A DNA stretch of 64,000 nucleotides from Algoriphagus sp. Y33 (GCF_014838715.1 NZ_CP061947.1:5756001-5820000); one strand, 5' to 3'; positions 26,407 through 36,247 are shown, numbered from the stretch's first letter. Notes: a model not told the origin generated them from the letters alone. Numbers and translations are program-made.

Positions 26407-27462
26407 CTAACCCCAAACTTTTACCGTTTTAGCGTCGAAATACCGGACATAACACTTAAACTTATTTTCAATAGTTTTCAGGCGTTTCAAGTCTGAATCG
26501 GAATAAACTCCGATGTATATGCTATTCAACATATGCCATTTACCATCACCGTCTTTCTTTTTCTTTGCCGCTTTATTGATAGCGGCGATGATGTGTTCAT
26601 CATAGAGGCCAAAACCAAAGCCAAAGCAAATCAGGGAGCCTTCAAGATTTGAGAGCGTGTCGTAGCAGAAAGACAGGTACCTGTTATGCCGGATATGACT
26701 TAGTTTTTCTTCTCCGTTCCCGGCCGTTACAAAGATTGGGTATTCCTTTCTTGCCATTCTGGCTTTGACATTTTCCAATAAAACATGTTCATTGCTGTAT
26801 TCCTCTTTAACGATATCTATCCCGGCATCGAAAATATGGAGTGCTCCGTGAACGTAAAAAATTGATTGTGTATCCTTGTTTTTGCCCCACCGGAGTTCAG
26901 ACCACATTCTGTCTTCAGGAGCTATGAATTCGCCTGTCTCGTCGGTTTCTCTTCCAAAACCGTCTCCAATCCGATCAAACTGGTTTCTCATTAAAACCCA
27001 ATAGAGCAGCAAATCATAATTGGTAGTAAAAATATTGCCCTCTTGAGAAAGATACTCATTAAGAAAATCCGCGCAAGCCTGGCTTTTCTCTTCTGAAATG
27101 GAAAAGACATGTTCAGGATGGAGCTCTTTGATGGCTTCAATCAAGCTTTCTTTTAATGTTGTGGTAGCCTGGTGAATCTTGTCGACTACTCCTTTTTCGG
27201 CGCCAAAAACCTCGGCGATTTTAGCAACATTTTCGAGCTGCTCCATCAGCAACTCAAAATTACTTGTCTTAATTATCCCGAAAAGCTTTTGAAGAGTATC
27301 GTTCTCTAAATTCTCCAAAAACTTACTTAGGGCATTATACGAAAATATCCCGGAATCATAGGACATGCTAAAGCCGTTGCCCAGCAATAAATGTTTCTTC
27401 CGTTTTTTTTTCCTGAGCGAGGTAATGACTTGCTCGTAGGTCAATAAGTCAGTGTCTCCCAT
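26407..27462 (-). CDS. SIR2-like (DUF4917-like) protein
   Basis: This 351-residue protein has a Rossmann-type nucleotide-binding start (KHLLLGNGFSMSYD, residues 23-36), a conserved FTTNYDLLLYW segment near 147 and a FYVHGAL stretch. These are signs of SIR2-like proteins of the DUF4917 group. SIR2-like domains in phage defence usually degrade NAD+ upon infection; whether this one does is unknown, and the Asn and His of the active site can only be guessed (N29, N149, H209 region). It precedes the AlbA_2 gene by 22 bases on the same strand, which suggests a sensor-effector pair. Confidence 0.75.
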   Translation of the reverse strand: MGDTDLLTYEQVITSLRKKKRKKHLLLGNGFSMSYDSGIFSYNALSKFLENLENDTLQKLFGIIKTSNFELLMEQLENVAKIAEVFGAEKGVVDKIHQATTTLKESLIEAIKELHPEHVFSISEEKSQACADFLNEYLSQEGNIFTTNYDLLLYWVLMRNQFDRIGDGFGRETDETGEFIAPEDRMWSELRWGKNKDTQSIFYVHGALHIFDAGIDIVKEEYSNEHVLLENVKARMARKEYPIFVTAGNGEEKLSHIRHNRYLSFCYDTLSNLEGSLICFGFGFGLYDEHIIAAINKAAKKKKDGDGKWHMLNSIYIGVYSDSDLKRLKTIENKFKCYVRYFDAKTVKVWG

Positions 27463-27549
27463 TAAGCTTTATTTGAGTCAAAGAATTTCAATTTTTGCAT
27501 GTCAAAATAGTTACACTATGCTTATTCATCTCTATAGTGTCTACTCCAC

Positions 27550-28662
27550 TTAAGGATTGTTTTTTGAGCCTGTAAGCAGCCTGATTGTATGGTACCAGTA
27601 ATAGAAAGAGGATTTGTCAGGCTGACGTTTAAGACGATTTAAGAAATTCCAATCCGGGTCTTCAATAGTCAGTTTACTTACATCCTGCCCGTTGTAATAA
27701 TCAATTGGGGTCAGGTCACTAACCTTTAGTTTAGCAGCGAGGTAAGCAATCCTTGCCGATGCGGGAATGGCATCGTCAATACGGAATGTTCCTGACATTA
27801 AGAATCCTGTGCCAAAGGCCCGGATACCTCTTTGTAATTCAACAAATTTTTCCTGCTCCCCAGTTGAACCTGTTCCACGCTTTGCCAGGATCAGGCAGGT
27901 ATCCAGAGTGTCTTGTAATACGTCTTCCGGAGTCAAGTCAAATTGTTCCTGGCCATTTTTTCGATAGGCTATTTCCTGTTCCGAAAAAGCTTTGAAACTT
28001 GCAGCCACCGTCTCCATGTTCCGGATTTGCTCAAATAATCTACTCAAGTCAAAGAGCTGTTTGCATATTTCCATGGAAAATGGCTGGCGGTCCCTGCCTT
28101 TAAAATAGGGAATGCCAATTGTATTTGGCGCAAAAGCAGTGAGTTTATCGCCTGTTATAGAGTCAACCGATGGCAGTGCGACAGAATGTTCATCTTCTAC
28201 TTCTATCCATTTTGTGTTTATAGGTTTTTCAATAAGTTCCGGATAGAGTTGTTTTTCAAAGAGGATGTCTAATAGAATTGTGCCTGAACCCTGTTGATTA
28301 GTTTCAAATGAAAATTTATAATGTGCTTTGGGTACACCGGGTAAGTAACTTCGGTGTGTATCTATTTCAAAGCCGGTAAACCTGGATACCTCTACAATTT
28401 TTCCGAATATGGATTCCAATTCTTCCCTGCCTGCTGTGCAGATGATATCAATGTCAATAGAAAAACGATTGTCCTGTTCCAATAACAGGACCAGGCTGGT
28501 GCCTCCCTTAAAAACGAATTCAAGCCCATGGGCCCGAAGTTCCTCCAGCAGGTGGAGCGCATAAATCATTTTTTCAAGAATGATTTTGTCAATGCGGCTG
28601 TGATTTTTTTGCTTCCGAAAGGCCTCAAGCCATTCTTCTGTGAAACAGTGGTCCTTGATCAT
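27550..28662 (-). CDS. AbiEii/AbiGii-type nucleotidyltransferase toxin
   Basis: This 370-residue protein belongs to the nucleotidyltransferase toxins of type IV (AbiE-like) systems. Nucleotidyltransferase motif I is GGTSL (residues 53-57, FKGGTSLVLLLEQDNRFSIDID), with the metal-binding pair D70 and D72. A second helical block has KLTAFAPNTIG. In AbiE, the toxin transfers nucleotides to block growth during phage infection and the partner AbiEi-like protein represses transcription. The partner gene starts upstream and overlaps this one by 4 bases. The toxin start is ATG 28662. Confidence 0.85.
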   Translation of the reverse strand: MIKDHCFTEEWLEAFRKQKNHSRIDKIILEKMIYALHLLEELRAHGLEFVFKGGTSLVLLLEQDNRFSIDIDIICTAGREELESIFGKIVEVSRFTGFEIDTHRSYLPGVPKAHYKFSFETNQQGSGTILLDILFEKQLYPELIEKPINTKWIEVEDEHSVALPSVDSITGDKLTAFAPNTIGIPYFKGRDRQPFSMEICKQLFDLSRLFEQIRNMETVAASFKAFSEQEIAYRKNGQEQFDLTPEDVLQDTLDTCLILAKRGTGSTGEQEKFVELQRGIRAFGTGFLMSGTFRIDDAIPASARIAYLAAKLKVSDLTPIDYYNGQDVSKLTIEDPDWNFLNRLKRQPDKSSFYYWYHTIRLLTGSKNNP

Positions 28663-29432
28663 TCTATGATTTCATTTACAAGGTGAGACATGTGGTTAAT
28701 CATAAACTGCTTTATTTCTGGTTCTTTGTCCCTTCGCTTGGCATAACTGAAGAGTTTTGTGAAATTGATGGTGTAGTGGTTTATTGCATGCTCATAAATA
28801 TGCGTTAGTTCAGCTCCCTGGAGATGGTAAAAGATTTTATCGTCAGCAAACAAGTCCACCAGGATTTTTTCAAGGAGGGGGGTGTAAAGTTTTACTTTTT
28901 CCTTTGTCCTGGTGGTAATAGGAGAGCGGCTGGTAAGCTTCTTTATGACAACCGGATAATTACTTTCAGCAATATAAAAGTCAATAGTATTGCTGTCAGG
29001 GTTTAAAAATATCTCCCGTTTTGAGGAGGTTTTCAACTCGAAATAGAGTGATTCCGTAAAGTCCTTCTCTATTTCAACCAGGATCATTCGTTTGCCTGAT
29101 TGGTGTTGGGAAAATTCATTGAGCCATCCTGTTTCCCAAATACAATATCTAATCTCCTTAAACACATCGTTGATTCGATGTGCAATTTTTAATAGATCAC
29201 GGGAAAGTTCAGGTTTATAAGGAGGCTTATATGAAATTACATACAATCCTCTTTTAAGTGGCTTGATAATGTTTTTGTTTTTCAGGTCATAGATTCGCCA
29301 ACCTAGTGTTCCTTCCTTCAGGTCAGGTTCGAATGAGCGGTAGAAATCGAAAAGTTCCTCGCGGCTGAAGGACTCTTTGTTCTTAAACTCTTCTATAAGC
29401 TTATTCTCTATGATTTTAGGCATTTTATCCAA
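28659..29432 (-). CDS. AbiEi-like antitoxin/regulator (DUF6577-like)
   Basis: This 257-residue protein is the first gene of the AbiE-type pair. The N-terminus is a winged-helix DNA-binding region (FSREELFDFYRSFEPDLKEGTLGWRIYDLKNKNIIKPLKRGLYVI). A C-terminal domain (about 100-257) ends with FTKLFSYAKRRDKEPEIKQFMINH. The same architecture, including the closing YA-x-RRDK-x-x-EI motif, is found in the first gene of the large defence operon at 45328-46050. By family analogy it represses its own promoter and neutralises the toxin. The promoter should lie in the AT-rich stretch 29433-29560. Confidence 0.8.
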   Translation of the reverse strand: MDKMPKIIENKLIEEFKNKESFSREELFDFYRSFEPDLKEGTLGWRIYDLKNKNIIKPLKRGLYVISYKPPYKPELSRDLLKIAHRINDVFKEIRYCIWETGWLNEFSQHQSGKRMILVEIEKDFTESLYFELKTSSKREIFLNPDSNTIDFYIAESNYPVVIKKLTSRSPITTRTKEKVKLYTPLLEKILVDLFADDKIFYHLQGAELTHIYEHAINHYTINFTKLFSYAKRRDKEPEIKQFMINHMSHLVNEIIE

Positions 29433-29808
29433 TTTTTACCAAAGTTAAGAAAATGTGGTGAATATTAGAAATCAAATAAATGCCAGTAATCTCAAAAACT
29501 GGTAAATATTGGATTCTAAAAATTAATCTTGTTTGGGGTAGATGAGCTTAGGTGATTACGAGTAAAGTGTTGATAATAAATAATTTAACAAGTAATTGGG
29601 ATGATTGTCAAGGCATTTTATATCGTAATTGAAAATCAAATGATAAAAACATGAAATCAGATTGGCCGTTCCTGTGGCCGGGCTTTTCACTTCAATCTCC
29701 TTCAGAGGATTTTCGTTTCAATCCCTAACGGGTTTAAGTAGCTGGTAAAAAGTATTATTCCTCATTTTAAATATTTACTTTTCCCAGCTTGAGAAGTAAT
29801 TCTTCTCT
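29433..29808. other. Intergenic region, AT-rich, with a CRISPR-repeat-like sequence
   Basis: About 375 bases without a credible gene. The part near 29433-29560 should hold the promoter of the AbiE pair. Positions 29690-29713 and 29715-29752 carry two adjacent TTCAATC(T)CC sequences of the type seen at the start of many CRISPR repeats. No spaced array is present, and the two are only 25 bases apart. Confidence 0.6.
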
Positions 29809-30090
29809 TTAATTGATCTGATGATTGTAGTATCTCTTAACAAAATCCTGATTCTCATTCTTGAGATCAATGGATAGAGGTTGAAATCCTTCTGCTGGAT
29901 AACCAAAGGTGGTATAGAGCGTATTTGTGCTATTGCGGACTAATCCGGGGAACAATGACTCGGCTTCATTAGGGAAAAGGCGGAAATAGAGCTCCTGACA
30001 CCTGTCATTACTTTGGTTTGAAAAATAGAGTGTTACGGGCTCCTTTGGCCAGTCGAATGTGAGTACATTAAAGAATAGTTCCTGTTCCAT
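29809..30090 (-). CDS. Small protein at the end of the MADS-like operon
   Basis: This 93-residue protein is strand-rich, with no signal or membrane segment, and was not recognised. Notable features are FDWPKEPVTLYFSNQSNDRCQELYFRLFP and TLYTTFGYPAEGFQPLSIDLKNENQ. It starts 11 bases after the PP2C phosphatase stop and is the last gene of the minus-strand operon, so it is very likely part of the same transcript. It could be an immunity, adaptor or regulatory subunit for the kinase-phosphatase pair; this is speculation from position. Confidence 0.65.
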   Translation of the reverse strand: MEQELFFNVLTFDWPKEPVTLYFSNQSNDRCQELYFRLFPNEAESLFPGLVRNSTNTLYTTFGYPAEGFQPLSIDLKNENQDFVKRYYNHQIN

Positions 30091-30101
30091 GAGCTAGCTT
30101 T

Positions 30102-30812
30102 CTAATTCATTTGAGTGATTATACCAAAAGTGAAATTGTCACTCGCTTCTCTTTTAAGCCTGGATTCAAGCTCAGCCTTTAGCATCAGAGGTGATTCAAC
30201 TTGATTGAGTAGGTTTTCAAGTTGTAAACTCTCAAAAAGATCATGCACACCATCCGAGCAGACAAATAGTAAGTCTGTGCTGTCATGAAAAGAGTTAGAA
30301 TCGATCTCTGCCTGAGAGGTTTTTATATCACCTTGTATGGAGCGAGTAACTACATGCTTATACTTTGACAGCTGGGATGGTTCTGTAATTGATCCATTCT
30401 CAATCAGATCATTCACCAAGCCGTGAGGTATAGATTCAAAAAGTAATTTCTTGTTTCTGAAATGAAATATTTTAACATCACCAACCCAAAAATATGAAAC
30501 AGAAGAACCCTTAAAAATGACACCACCTATAGTGGCTCCGATAGTTTCAGATGATACTGCTTTTTGCTGGCGAAGTGCCAGATTTGATTTATTTATTGCT
30601 TTTTGAATGTGAAAGGCATCAATAGTTCCGACAGTAGATAAATAGGTCTCAATATTCTCACCGACTATTTTAGCAGCAATTTCCCCACTTTCATAGCCAC
30701 CCATACCATCAATCACAGCAAAAAGATATGATTCATCTATAGCAGTGAACTCAAGGATTAAATCTTGATTGATTTCTCGTTTACCTGTATGTGATGCTGC
30801 TATTGCTTTCAT
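30102..30812 (-). CDS. PP2C-type serine/threonine phosphatase
   Basis: This 236-residue protein has PP2C metal-binding and catalytic motifs: NQD at 15-17, DGMGGYESGE at 35-44, VGDVKIFHFRNKKLL near 115, and LFVCSDGVHDLFE near 188-200. It overlaps the preceding ATPase gene by 4 bases, which indicates tight coupling. In the operon it stands with a large protein kinase (37802-41947), so the two can form a reversible phosphorylation switch on one or more defence proteins. I do not recall a PP2C gene in the described MADS systems, which makes this an unusual addition. Confidence 0.85.
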   Translation of the reverse strand: MKAIAASHTGKREINQDLILEFTAIDESYLFAVIDGMGGYESGEIAAKIVGENIETYLSTVGTIDAFHIQKAINKSNLALRQQKAVSSETIGATIGGVIFKGSSVSYFWVGDVKIFHFRNKKLLFESIPHGLVNDLIENGSITEPSQLSKYKHVVTRSIQGDIKTSQAEIDSNSFHDSTDLLFVCSDGVHDLFESLQLENLLNQVESPLMLKAELESRLKREASDNFTFGIITQMN

Positions 30813-33800
30813 TTTTCACCTGTTGCTTGTATAGTTGCTCCGCCATGTTTTGTTACTCTTGGTCGAGTGAAGATCTTCAATGGTTTTGATGAAATTCCTT
30901 TATCTGTTGCTTTAGTTGCCCATAAGAATCCTTCACCTGGTGTGAGTGAACTCATATCTGCCGAAGATAGAGATGATAATTGAGTGACAGACTTTTGAAT
31001 ATGCTTTAACCATTGCGGACTGTTGAATTTATGAAGCAGCACAATGGAACTCAGCTCTATAATTTCATTCGGTAGGCTTGGAGGGTCTTGACTGGCAATC
31101 ATAATGCTCACTCCCTTGTGTCGCATTTCTCTAATAGCTGTTACGATGTTACCTGTCAAATCTTTATTATCCATGTACTTGTGAGCCTCATCAAACACTA
31201 TGAACTTATTGAAGTGAGCACCGTCAACCTTTTTTACCGCAGAGAAGATATTCAACATGATTACAAACAGCCCTAGGGCTTCATCTTTTACAATGAACTC
31301 ATCACGCAGATCTACAATGATTAACCTACCGGGCTTCAGGGCGTCACGCAGAGTGAATTTGTCATCAATGTATTCACGGGCAAATCTCAACTTCTGTCTT
31401 GCCAACGCTTTTTGCGTGTTAGATAGTAATTCAGATTCTTCTACGCTTTGAGTGATGCCATCTAGTGACAAGTCTCTTCGTAATTCCTTCATAATAGCTT
31501 TTAATTGCTTCATGTAGGTTGAATCATTTCCTATAGCTCCAAGTAAGAACATCCAATCCTGTACGTTCAATTCTTTGGAATTGAATGCAATCGGATTTAC
31601 CTCAATGGATGGATATTCTGAACGTCTTTCATCAATTTTATCCTTTGGAGTAAGAATAATTACATCTTCAATTTTGTCCGGGTTTGCACCATATCTTTCT
31701 TTTAATTTACGGAGTTCAGCTTCTTTATCATTTGGCTGTTTCATGGATGTAAACTCCGGTTCGTAATCCATGCTCTCACTGTAATGAAAAATTACACCTG
31801 CCAGTGGAAAAGGGAGTTTGTTTATCTTACTGAATTGCTTCAATACCATTTCTGATATTGTGCCTATGGTATAACTTTTACCTCCTCCCTGGACTCCAAA
31901 AAGACTTATTGTGTTGGTTTCGCTTAAATCCATGGCGATCTTTTTACCATGGATACTTTCACCCAAAATACCGTACTGGTCGCTTTCTGAATTTTTACCA
32001 ATTAGAATATCATAATCCGGAGGTGTAACATTGAATTGATCTTCCTCAAAAACAGAATCAGAAACTTCTGAATCAGCTGGATAATCTTTTGAATTAGCAG
32101 GATTATCCGGGGTGTTATCAGGAGAATCATCAATTGCTTCTTCGATTCCACCTTCTTCATCATTTGGCTTGTCATCCTGTGGAATTTTCGATGTTTCATC
32201 CTTTTGCTCTTTCGGTTCCCTGGATTTAAGTTTTTGTATGAATGGCCTAAGCTTGGTGTTAATTCCAACCGCTTCACCTAACTCACTATCCAGCTCCTGA
32301 TCTTCAAGTCGTTTTGTGTTTAAATCCGAATCAGGGTCTAGAATTTGCTCGATTAGGTTGCCACCGAAAGTGAAAAAGGTAAGGTCATGATCAATTAATT
32401 CCTTGTGATGTTTCTTGTCTGCGGAGAAATTAAAAATGAGGCCTAGCTGCTTGAATGACAGCTTGAAACCAGTGTTTAGAGTCTGTAAAAATGCGTTATA
32501 GCTTGCATAGGCATTTTCATTCAGATATTCGTATCGGTAAGCTCTTTCTATGTAAAAGCTCAGTAAGGACTTTAATTCTTTATTTTTAATTTCTCGATCT
32601 AAGCGGTCAAATGACAAATGATATTCTGGATCAAAGTGTAAGCGTAAAGCCAGAATAGTGTTTTCAATCTGTTCACGCATTTTCGTTTTCAGATCATCAG
32701 TTTCAGCAGCTCCAATGCTTTTTCTGCATTTGATCTCTATGATTGTGAAGTGAATTTCTCTGCTGTCAGGGTTAATTGACACAAGGAGGTTGTCTGCCCG
32801 GCTCTTGCTTTCGGTAGGAAGATTTTCAAAGAGGTTATGATGAAGGTCAATTGGAATAAGGAAAGATTCTTCGAGCAGCCCTTTTTTCTCCAAAACTCTT
32901 TTTGTGAAGGCTGAACCAATTACTTCAAAGGCTTTATTCTTTGAAGAATTAAGCTGAAGAACCAGAGAGCTTGAAACAGCTCTTAAATCTTCGAGTAAAA
33001 TCTTTACTTTCTTTTCATCTTTTGGATTATGAATATCAATATTAAACTCTTCAAAATGTGGACCTAATAACCCGAGAATTTCGGACGTAGGTCTGGTGGT
33101 TAGGTAAGATGAAATTCCAGTAACTTCTTCGCCAGGCACATAATCAAGCAGGAATGGTATCTTACCATCTTTAGACGGTTGATCAAATATTTGAGGGCCA
33201 AGGTTCTTGTCAAATGTGATTACCCAATCTGAATAATCATGTAAATGAGTGAGCAGAACCTTATCCTTGTCATTAAGTCGTAATTGAGTGGAAGGTATAG
33301 ACTCAGTGAATTTTGAAGCTAGTGCCCCTGCAATAAAAGTTTGAAGGTGATCAAACAAATTCACCCCAATCGTGCCAGATCCTGAGTAATCAGGTTGTAT
33401 TTGGTTGCCTTCTATATACCTATTCCATTTGATTTCATTGCCTGAGTCATTGACCGCAATCGTAGGTGAAACTAATAATCCATTTAAGTAGAAGTTTCTA
33501 TCCTGTCTGTAAGGTTTAATCAGTTCAACTGTAATTGGGAAAGGGCTAATCAGGAAGCTTAAATGAGCTGAAAACCGTGCTGGCGATTTGAGGTAATCTG
33601 AGATGCTATTGATAGAGAACCTCATTTTGGGGAATAACCTATTAGCAGAAGGTTGTGAAAATGCTTCGGCTTCTTCCGAAATGTTAGATTCAGGATTGAT
33701 TAAGGTTCTAAGTGCTTCACCGTGCTCAATAATCTTATCATCACCTTTGAATATTCTTACCTCATATTTGATGTTTTGAAAGCTGATTTCTTTCTCCAAC

Positions 33801-36247
33801 TCAACCAATGAATCTGCAAATACGCCTGCATCACCTGCATTGAAAAGGTTTATAATTAGCTTATCTGTATAAGGATGCTGAAGCAGATAGTTTTTGATAT
33901 GCCTGACAACTAAATTTTGACTTACCTCTGTTTCAACATAGTTTTCCTTAGTGATATTGAAGAGTTGACTGAAATAATGCTTCATCTGTCTTGAGACAGA
34001 AGTCATTCCGTTTTTAGATTCCTCAGTAAGTACATTTAAATAAAGCCCCCAACCGTAAGCAAGTTCACCAGAATAATGGAATGCTTTAAATGTGCCTGGC
34101 TCTACCAATACTAATGGATTGTTTTCAGGTGTCAAATGACCTTCAAAGAGATTGGATAGTCCTTTGAACCATTCGTCTTTGTAGCCAGCATAGTCATGTG
34201 TCTTTTTTTCCCAGTCGGTAAATACGTCCACTAACTGAACCCACCAAGCTAAACGTAGTGGATGTAAAGGAGATAGTAAAAATGCCTCAGCTGGTTTACC
34301 ATCAGGGAGTTTAGTTTTAACTTTTACCAAGTCCAACATTTGAACCTCAACCAGTAAATCCTGAATATTGGACTTTTCATTATCATCACTCTCTTCCTCT
34401 AATATTTGCTTCTGAAGGTAAGCTGTCCAGTCGCTGATTTTTTCAATGTAAGAGCGAATGGAGTCAGTGAAATTGAAAATATCCGCTGTTTCAAGCAGCC
34501 CGTTTTTAGTGTCATTGGAATGTTGAATCTTTTTAAAGATTTCTGACCGAAGGGAGAGAATCTCTTTTGGTACAATAGAGGATACCTCACTTATTGAAAA
34601 GCTTATTTTTTCAAAACCTAACGCTGATGAGTTGTTTCTTAAGGATGTCTTTACATACCCGAAATGATCTGCATTTTTTAACAGCGTATCTTCAATGATC
34701 CTCAGCTTTGAGGATAAATTCACCTGGTAATTATGCCTATCGGAATAATTGATATGAAATGTTGAGGTGTGTTTACCGTGATCGGTAATCCATATATTGG
34801 ATGTTTCAGAAGCAACTGGGATCTCTGGCTCCATGCCTGATTTCAATTTCTCAATACGGAACTTAAAAAATGCCTGTAAGACATTGTTCAATTTGTCTTT
34901 CCGCTGATTCTCTTCACGCTCAGGGTTCTCTTCAACTACATAATCAAAGTCGTCAGTATCACAGGCAAGCTTATAGTCAAATGTGCTTTTTAAGATGCTG
35001 CTATCGTTGGCTTTTGCTTCTTCCCATGCAGATTGAATCCTTGGCTCTTTGAAGTCATCATTGTTGTTGAGAATATTGCCATGTTCATCTTCTGCCCAAA
35101 CCTTAAAGAAGTAAGAACCTTCTTCCATCACGTTTGGATTAAGATCAACAGTAACATCCCGGTAGGGTCGATTCGATGCAGAGTTTTTTACTTTTCGAAG
35201 TATTTGTATTTCCTCACCTGAACCGCCATTTACGGCCATCAAAATGATTTTGAAATAGGCAAGACCAGGAATATCCTTAGGGTTTTGACTCATAGAAAAC
35301 CTTACCTTAACCTTGGAAGTAGAATTTTCTCTGGCTTTAAGAACCTGTTTTCCTTCCTCCACAGAGAAGTCTGAGGATTTGATCTCTTCTGCAAATAGTT
35401 TGATATGAGAAAAATCCAGATCGGGAATTTGCCAATTTGCAAAGTTCAGATTGGAGTATGTACTGTGTATGAGATAGCATATCTCAGAGGCACTTCTGGC
35501 ATTATTTTCAGCCTTTATGAAATCTACTAATTCCTTCTGAAGGGAGTTTGGTTCCAAAGGGAGTTCTGCTATCCGGTCGTACAATGGTTTGTAAAATGAA
35601 CTAAGCAGTTCAATGCTCTCTGAATTGAAATTCAGTCTTGACCTAATCTTATCGTTATTATCAAGCAAAGCTGAATCTGGTATCAAATCTAACAGGTAAA
35701 GCTGATTGCCAATAGACTCCTTAGAGAATCCTTGTTTTTCAAGTGAGAGAAGATAATCGATCACATTGGCTGTATCGATTTGATTGAGGTTTAGATATCC
35801 AAGGATTTCATTTTTCAGCGTTGCTCCATATTCAGCAGGTATATCATTAATTAACCTGTCTTTTAACCTCTGTTCAATCCCTTCTAAAGAGATTTCTTTG
35901 AAAGTGGCATTGCCATAAGAGTCTTCAGCAGATGTTCTACTATTGGATGGAATCAGGACTAAGAGCGGAGCGTCTTGTTTGTTTCTTAATTCTATAAGCT
36001 TGGTTGCGGTAATGAACCTTTCATCAGAGGCGGAGTTATCACTTACTATATAAGTGTTAATGTTGCTGTATTTCTCCTGAATAAGTTCCCAAAGAAATTC
36101 AAGTTCAGTAAGGCCCAATCCGGTGATCTTCATGCAATGGCCTGGTATGGCTTGGCTCAGATCGTCATGATACAATTCCAGTATCAGGTCAATGATTCGT
36201 TGATAATATGTATTTATTTGAGTATTCATCCGCATTCTACTGAGCAT
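30809..36247 (-). CDS. Very large HerA-like ATPase, MAD8-like
   Basis: This 1812-residue protein has its ATPase motor at the C-terminal end. A Walker A motif, GVQGGGKSYT, lies near residue 1450 and a Walker B/DEAH-like FIVFDEAHKYMDN near 1687, with a long FtsK/HerA-type region between. ASQDPPSLPNEI, beyond Walker B, resembles a sensor region. An acidic low-complexity linker (DNTPDNPANSKD-type, about 1320-1400) separates the motor from the N-terminal 1300 residues, which were not recognised. Order and size fit MAD8 of the methylation-associated defence system as I recall it. It overlaps the MAD7-like gene by 11 bases and the phosphatase gene by 4. Confidence 0.75.
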   Translation of the reverse strand: MLSRMRMNTQINTYYQRIIDLILELYHDDLSQAIPGHCMKITGLGLTELEFLWELIQEKYSNINTYIVSDNSASDERFITATKLIELRNKQDAPLLVLIPSNSRTSAEDSYGNATFKEISLEGIEQRLKDRLINDIPAEYGATLKNEILGYLNLNQIDTANVIDYLLSLEKQGFSKESIGNQLYLLDLIPDSALLDNNDKIRSRLNFNSESIELLSSFYKPLYDRIAELPLEPNSLQKELVDFIKAENNARSASEICYLIHSTYSNLNFANWQIPDLDFSHIKLFAEEIKSSDFSVEEGKQVLKARENSTSKVKVRFSMSQNPKDIPGLAYFKIILMAVNGGSGEEIQILRKVKNSASNRPYRDVTVDLNPNVMEEGSYFFKVWAEDEHGNILNNNDDFKEPRIQSAWEEAKANDSSILKSTFDYKLACDTDDFDYVVEENPEREENQRKDKLNNVLQAFFKFRIEKLKSGMEPEIPVASETSNIWITDHGKHTSTFHINYSDRHNYQVNLSSKLRIIEDTLLKNADHFGYVKTSLRNNSSALGFEKISFSISEVSSIVPKEILSLRSEIFKKIQHSNDTKNGLLETADIFNFTDSIRSYIEKISDWTAYLQKQILEEESDDNEKSNIQDLLVEVQMLDLVKVKTKLPDGKPAEAFLLSPLHPLRLAWWVQLVDVFTDWEKKTHDYAGYKDEWFKGLSNLFEGHLTPENNPLVLVEPGTFKAFHYSGELAYGWGLYLNVLTEESKNGMTSVSRQMKHYFSQLFNITKENYVETEVSQNLVVRHIKNYLLQHPYTDKLIINLFNAGDAGVFADSLVELEKEISFQNIKYEVRIFKGDDKIIEHGEALRTLINPESNISEEAEAFSQPSANRLFPKMRFSINSISDYLKSPARFSAHLSFLISPFPITVELIKPYRQDRNFYLNGLLVSPTIAVNDSGNEIKWNRYIEGNQIQPDYSGSGTIGVNLFDHLQTFIAGALASKFTESIPSTQLRLNDKDKVLLTHLHDYSDWVITFDKNLGPQIFDQPSKDGKIPFLLDYVPGEEVTGISSYLTTRPTSEILGLLGPHFEEFNIDIHNPKDEKKVKILLEDLRAVSSSLVLQLNSSKNKAFEVIGSAFTKRVLEKKGLLEESFLIPIDLHHNLFENLPTESKSRADNLLVSINPDSREIHFTIIEIKCRKSIGAAETDDLKTKMREQIENTILALRLHFDPEYHLSFDRLDREIKNKELKSLLSFYIERAYRYEYLNENAYASYNAFLQTLNTGFKLSFKQLGLIFNFSADKKHHKELIDHDLTFFTFGGNLIEQILDPDSDLNTKRLEDQELDSELGEAVGINTKLRPFIQKLKSREPKEQKDETSKIPQDDKPNDEEGGIEEAIDDSPDNTPDNPANSKDYPADSEVSDSVFEEDQFNVTPPDYDILIGKNSESDQYGILGESIHGKKIAMDLSETNTISLFGVQGGGKSYTIGTISEMVLKQFSKINKLPFPLAGVIFHYSESMDYEPEFTSMKQPNDKEAELRKLKERYGANPDKIEDVIILTPKDKIDERRSEYPSIEVNPIAFNSKELNVQDWMFLLGAIGNDSTYMKQLKAIMKELRRDLSLDGITQSVEESELLSNTQKALARQKLRFAREYIDDKFTLRDALKPGRLIIVDLRDEFIVKDEALGLFVIMLNIFSAVKKVDGAHFNKFIVFDEAHKYMDNKDLTGNIVTAIREMRHKGVSIMIASQDPPSLPNEIIELSSIVLLHKFNSPQWLKHIQKSVTQLSSLSSADMSSLTPGEGFLWATKATDKGISSKPLKIFTRPRVTKHGGATIQATGEK

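Noticed and set aside
29690..29752. CRISPR array
   Set aside because: Only two adjacent partial repeats 25 bases apart, no regular spacers and no cas genes; kept only as a low-interest finding.
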